DNA of 64,000 bases from positions 7,564,001 through 7,628,000 of the forward strand of contig OX467092.1 in assembly GCA_950106755.1 (NCBI GenBank), given 5' to 3'. This document shows, piece after piece, positions 60,030 through 64,000 of the stretch. The DNA is from Climacium dendroides (Eukaryota; Streptophyta; Bryopsida; Hypnales; Climaciaceae). Numbering within the stretch: the stretch's first letter is position 1; the number at the start of each line of letters is the position of its first letter. The notes beneath the pieces are model-generated. The model was not told the DNA's origin. It was given only the letters and a program-made list of their open reading frames with translations, and searched no databases. The translations under genes and the position numbers were made by a program.

Positions 60030-62210
60030 CTAAGAACTTTTACCTGGCTTCATACTACTCCGAGTGGTCACCCTACCCCTACTAGTTTCTATTGCCATCT
60101 CTATGGCTTCTGATTCCACTTTCTTAGTACCATTTCTCCTTGGATGAGGCTTCTGACTAACATCTTCTGGTTTTTGCGTCCTCTGCTGTGTGTTTCGGAT
60201 GACATCCACTTCAGGTTTATGAGCAGACTTCCTTTTTGGCCCCTTAGTGGTCAAGGAACCTGTTCCTGTTGGGGAAACAACCAAGCAAACCTCTGCAAGA
60301 CTGATGGTTTTTGCAGTAGGGGCATTTGCAGCTACAGGTCCCAATTCTCTCCTGCTGCTAAAAGAATATCTTTAGACCCCCCTCTTGGCGCAGTTTGTAA
60401 CTTCTCGATCGGTGGCTCGTCAGGAACCATGTCTGCCACATCTAGCAAGTTCAAATCACCTTCTCCACCTAACCATAAGCCAAACCAACAGCACCTTCAA
60501 ATTTTTGCATGCCATCATTGATCATAAACAAACATGTACGTCCATCAGGTAAACAACTTCCAATTTCCTGAAATGCATAGTAGGAGTTCTAGGTAATGAA
60601 TCTCACCTTTATTAATCTTACACGAAGTCACAGCATCGACCAAGAGATGGAGTGGCTGTATATCTTTGCTCACGCAAATTTCAAGGCCAGACTCGCCAAT
60701 TTCAGGTTGCAACTGGTTTTGTATTTTGACAGGTGATTGAACTTTGTCTTCTACGATATTCTCTGGAACTTGATTTTCTAGTTTCTCACAAATGGATGCC
60801 ATCGCTGAAACAGGAGGTTCAATCTCACCCAAGGTGCCATCTTGTCGTGTTGACCCAGATGAGTCCAGGTCGCTATGTTTTTGAGACCATGTACCCACTC
60901 GAAACAGCCAAATGCAACCATGAATTCATAACCTGATTGTAAGCAACAACAAATACCAGTAATTATTGAAATGACCATAGTGCAAAAGCATTGAAAGCAC
61001 TTCAATTAGAGCACTCTAAGCACATTAACATTAGAAGCAAAGCTTAAACACCTCCCAAAGCACTGAAAGCACAGTAGCACTTGGAGCAACGTAGCACTCA
61101 AACTCTCAAAGTACAGTAGCACTGGAAGCACTCGAATATCAAATGGAGTACTCTAATTAATTACAGTAGCACTCGAAGTACTCCAAGCATAGCAACACTC
61201 TAAGCACACTAGCACTATAATACCTTAAGCACATTAGCACCCTAAGCACAATAACGATAGCACTCCAAGCATAGTAGCACCCTAAGCACGATAGCAATAG
61301 CACTCCAAGCACAATAGCACCCTAAGCATGATAACAGTAGCACTCCAAACACAGCAGCACCCTAAGCACAAAAACAATAGCACTCTAAATACAATAGCAA
61401 TCTAAGCATAATGGTTGTTGTTGCCTTGCCCTTCAGTCCTACACAAGGAGTTGCCAAAGCAACTTGAGGAGATGGACTACTTAACAACAATAAAATACAA
61501 TTACTAAGTGCAAAGCAATGGCTTCCTTGCTTCTGCCTAAGCAAGTCCAACTACTTTAGAAGTACTCACTAGCTCTAAGCAACAAGAATGAACACACTTA
61601 GAAAGTCAGTAGAACACCATAAGCAATTAATAGCTTCCAAAGCAATGCCTAGCTACATAAGCTAATAAGAAAATAACCAAGGAAGTAAGGAATTGGATAA
61701 ACAAGTAAGCAAGATATACTCACAATCTGTTACTTGGACTCCACTATCTTCTGGCATGCTCTCCTTTGTGTTGTTCATCACATGCTTGAGATCCAGAGGA
61801 ATTGCCTTATCTTGTAACTCTGCATCCAAATCTCTGAAACCAAATGACCGCCACCAATTCGGGTGAAATAATTCATCACATGTCACACATTTATTCTCCT
61901 TGCCACAAAGACTGGTAATACAAAAGGGATGATACATATGCCTACAAGAAGCAACTACAATATCATAAGAAGAAAAACATCTGTTACAAAACGAGCAAGG
62001 CTAGAGCTCAAGCTCCAACAGAGTATCGTCCCCAGAGCCCTGAGCGTGTACAACAGGTTGTGGCCACAAAGACACTCCTGCACCTGTCTTCATTGAACCA
62101 ATCTGTTCCTCAATTGCTTCTCTATGATGCTTCAATTTGATGATTTCTCTCTCTAAAACTTTGAGATCTGAATTCGACTTCCAAAGATTAAGCTCAACAT
62201 TCTGGTACAT
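60030..62210 (-). pseudogene. RING-like zinc-finger and coiled-coil protein (decayed)
   Basis: Reads leftward from 62210 (MYQNVELNLWKSNSDLKVLE), a coiled-coil start ending LLELEL and a TAG at about 62001. In the same frame follow CSFCNRCF, SCRHMYHPFC and NKCVTCDELFHPNWW (61990-61850), a Cys/His order like a RING finger ending in WWRSFGF. A donor GTGAGT lies near 61724. Further exon-like blocks are 60898-60608 (MGTWSQKHSDLDSSGS, donor GTGAGA) and 60480-60030, where a frameshift precedes a basic tail RGRVTTRSSMKPGKSS. Function unknown. The context is transposon-rich and it may itself belong to an element. Confidence 0.5.
61000..61410. repeat. AGCAC-rich minisatellite in intron
   Basis: About 17-20 units of AGTAGCACTC-AAGCAC and AATAGCACCCTAAGCAC, period about 20-24 bases, lie inside the probable intron of the RING-like gene. 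Confidence 0.8.
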
Positions 62211-63440
62211 GTCTTCTCCTTGTACAACCCTTCTATTGTTTTCTTCTAATGAAAATTGGGTAATTTCTAACTTCCTGGCATACTAATCTCTCTCAACTTT
62301 TAGGCTTCCAACCTGCACAAGAAGAACGTTAGCTTCAACGGAATGGCTGGCCCCCAAACCTTGTAGTGTGATAATTTGCAAAGAGAGAGTGCAATTAATG
62401 CATTAGTATCGTCACTTGAATTCTGTGAATGGCACGCCTTTCAGCCCTAAATCACAGGTACACCGGATATGTCTCTGCAAATCCCTAATCTGCTTACTCA
62501 AATTTGCTAGGCTTCATCTGTAATCAATAGAACTAGAACTGATAATGAATTTGGTCCTTCAAAGAATACCTTGAAAAAGCCAAACAAAATCTACACTACA
62601 ACAGGACACAGATTTCATTTTCAAAGCTTCATTTACTCTTTAAATTTCAAATCACTATTGCACCCTAAATCCAATCATTTGCAAGACTAATGTCAAGGCA
62701 GACCTCAGCAGGTTTGTTGTGCGCATACACTTGTACTAGCAATGAGGTGTTGATCGATGTGCACTCACTCGTTCATCACCAAAATGAACAACTTTGAAGT
62801 GTGCTAATCCTAAAATCACCAAGATATTCTTCGAAACAGTACTTCAATGAAAAATAATTATCGGTCTGCTACTGATCTAGATTGAATTCTTTTCATTCAA
62901 AACTGGCATCCATATCAATTGCAAAGTTTATACACTACTAGGATTTAAGTGTTTTATGACTGCAAAAATATGCCTGAGGATGACTGGCAACTGCTCGCAA
63001 TCATATTTTTGGATCCCACAATATTAGGAAAAAAAACATGACTGCAAATGTGATTGCCAGTCATATTTTGCCTTTGTACTTCATGGGTGTATAGTATACA
63101 TGCATGGGGAATGGCAAAATACTTTTTAGGGAACCGTAGGGAACGTATTATGGGAACACCAATCATATTTGTCAATCATATTTTTCCATATATGACAACA
63201 TGCAGTCATATTCTATAGTCACATTTTTGTAAGTTTACATTTTTTTTGAATTTTTTTTCCCGGACAGCCCCCTAAAAATTTGGGCAACCTAAAAAAATGT
63301 AAATAAATTATTGCTCAAAATTGTAAAATCGTAGCCGTTGTTTTGGGGGGATCTTGAAATCCTAGCTGTCATTTTTTAGGGTTTAAAAACCCTAGCTGCC
63401 ACTTTTTAGGGTTTCAAAACCCTAGCCACCACTTCATATG
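62211..63440. other. Non-coding DNA with candidate CACTA terminus
   Basis: No gene. At 62933 the sequence CACTACTAGGATTTAAG begins a stretch with repeated GACTGCAAA and AGTCATATTT words (62956-63225), which looks like a CACTA terminus with subterminal repeats. The other end is not visible in the window. Confidence 0.35.
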
Positions 63441-64000
63441 CTTCATCTTCTTGCTTTTCAACTCTTGTTTCTTCTTCCTCCTTTTGTTTTTTGAAGTTCT
63501 AATTGTTGTGTTGTGTTTTAGTTGTTGTTTAGTTGTTGCTTTCTAACTCTTGTTTCTTCCTTCTCCTTTTGTTTTTTGAAATTCTAATTGTTGTATTGTT
63601 GTGTTTTAGTTGTTGTTTAGTTGTTGCTTTCTAACTCTTGTTTCTTCTTCCTTCTCTTGTTTTTTGAAGTTCTAATTGTTGTGTTGTTGTGCTTTAATTG
63701 TTGTTGTTTAGTTGTTGCTTTCTAACTCTTGTTTCTTCTTCCTTTTTTGTTTTTTGATGTACTAATTGTTGTGTTGTTGTGCTTTGGTTGTTGTATTGTT
63801 GCTTTCTAACTCTTGTTTCTTTTTCCTTTTGTTTTTTGAAGTACTAATTGTTGTGTTGTTGCTTTTTAACTCTTGTTTTTTCTTCTTTTTGTTTTTTGAA
63901 GTACTAATTGTTGTGTTGTTGTGCTTTGGTTGTTGTGTTGTTGCTTTCTAACTCTTGTTTCTTTTTCCTCCTTTTGTTTTTTAAAGTACTAATTGTTGTG
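63440..64000. repeat. Minisatellite of about 60-100 bp units, cut by the window end
   Basis: Six to seven units contain TTTCTAACTCTTGTTTCTT, a TTTTGTTTTTTGAAGT block and CTAATTGTTGTGTTGTTG. Units differ by small indels. Hydrophobic open frames across it are repeat artefacts. Confidence 0.85.

Noticed and set aside
63766..63951. Small hydrophobic membrane protein
   Set aside because: The frame follows the TTG/TTC-rich minisatellite and repeats with its period.

Overview
The window is plant-type nuclear DNA dominated by transposable elements. The evidence is GT-AG introns, a CACTA (En/Spm) element with TNP2, DUF4218 and DUF4216 domains, a Mutator-like transposase with a SWIM zinc finger, a Gypsy-type gag-protease, and TTTAGGG-like motifs. 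The species cannot be fixed from sequence alone; a streptophyte (charophyte alga, bryophyte, lycophyte or similar) is my inference. I see no clearly intact host gene. Almost every long reading frame is a decayed transposon gene whose in-frame stops fit C-to-T changes.

Left part (1-40,500) is a nested stack whose borders can be read from target-site duplications (TSDs). The oldest layer is a transposase-like gene with FSENY, SDGCSGQFK and HGKGEVDG signatures. It is cut in two (2056-4644 and 37466-38789) by a 32.8-kb insertion, 4645-37460, TSD ATTAT. That insertion is a roughly 7.8-kb element with two converging gag-like genes. It was split by a 25-kb LTR retrotransposon, 8554-33541: two 1567-bp LTRs, TSD CTCTG, gag-protease only. 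The retrotransposon was then hit by a 7.4-kb inverted four-part gag-like element (11566-18947, probable TSD AAAGG) and an 8.8-kb CACTA element (19170-27936, TSD AGT).

Centre-right (40,507-55,514) is the most interesting unit: a 15-kb Mutator-like element with a perfect 9-bp TSD (CATATAGTG). It carries two divergent genes: its own transposase on the minus strand, and on the plus strand a 13-exon gene joining a ParB-like domain to a permuted DNA amino-methyltransferase-like domain (about 1263 codons; exon phases agree if one lost base is allowed). The first intron of the methyltransferase gene holds three 100-108 bp palindromes that share a core, have different arms, and are each self-complementary.

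Right part (55,515-64,000) is AT-rich intergenic DNA with a 579-bp MITE whose empty site is visible in a neighbouring repeat, a decayed minus-strand RING-like gene, a possible second CACTA terminus, and several minisatellites.
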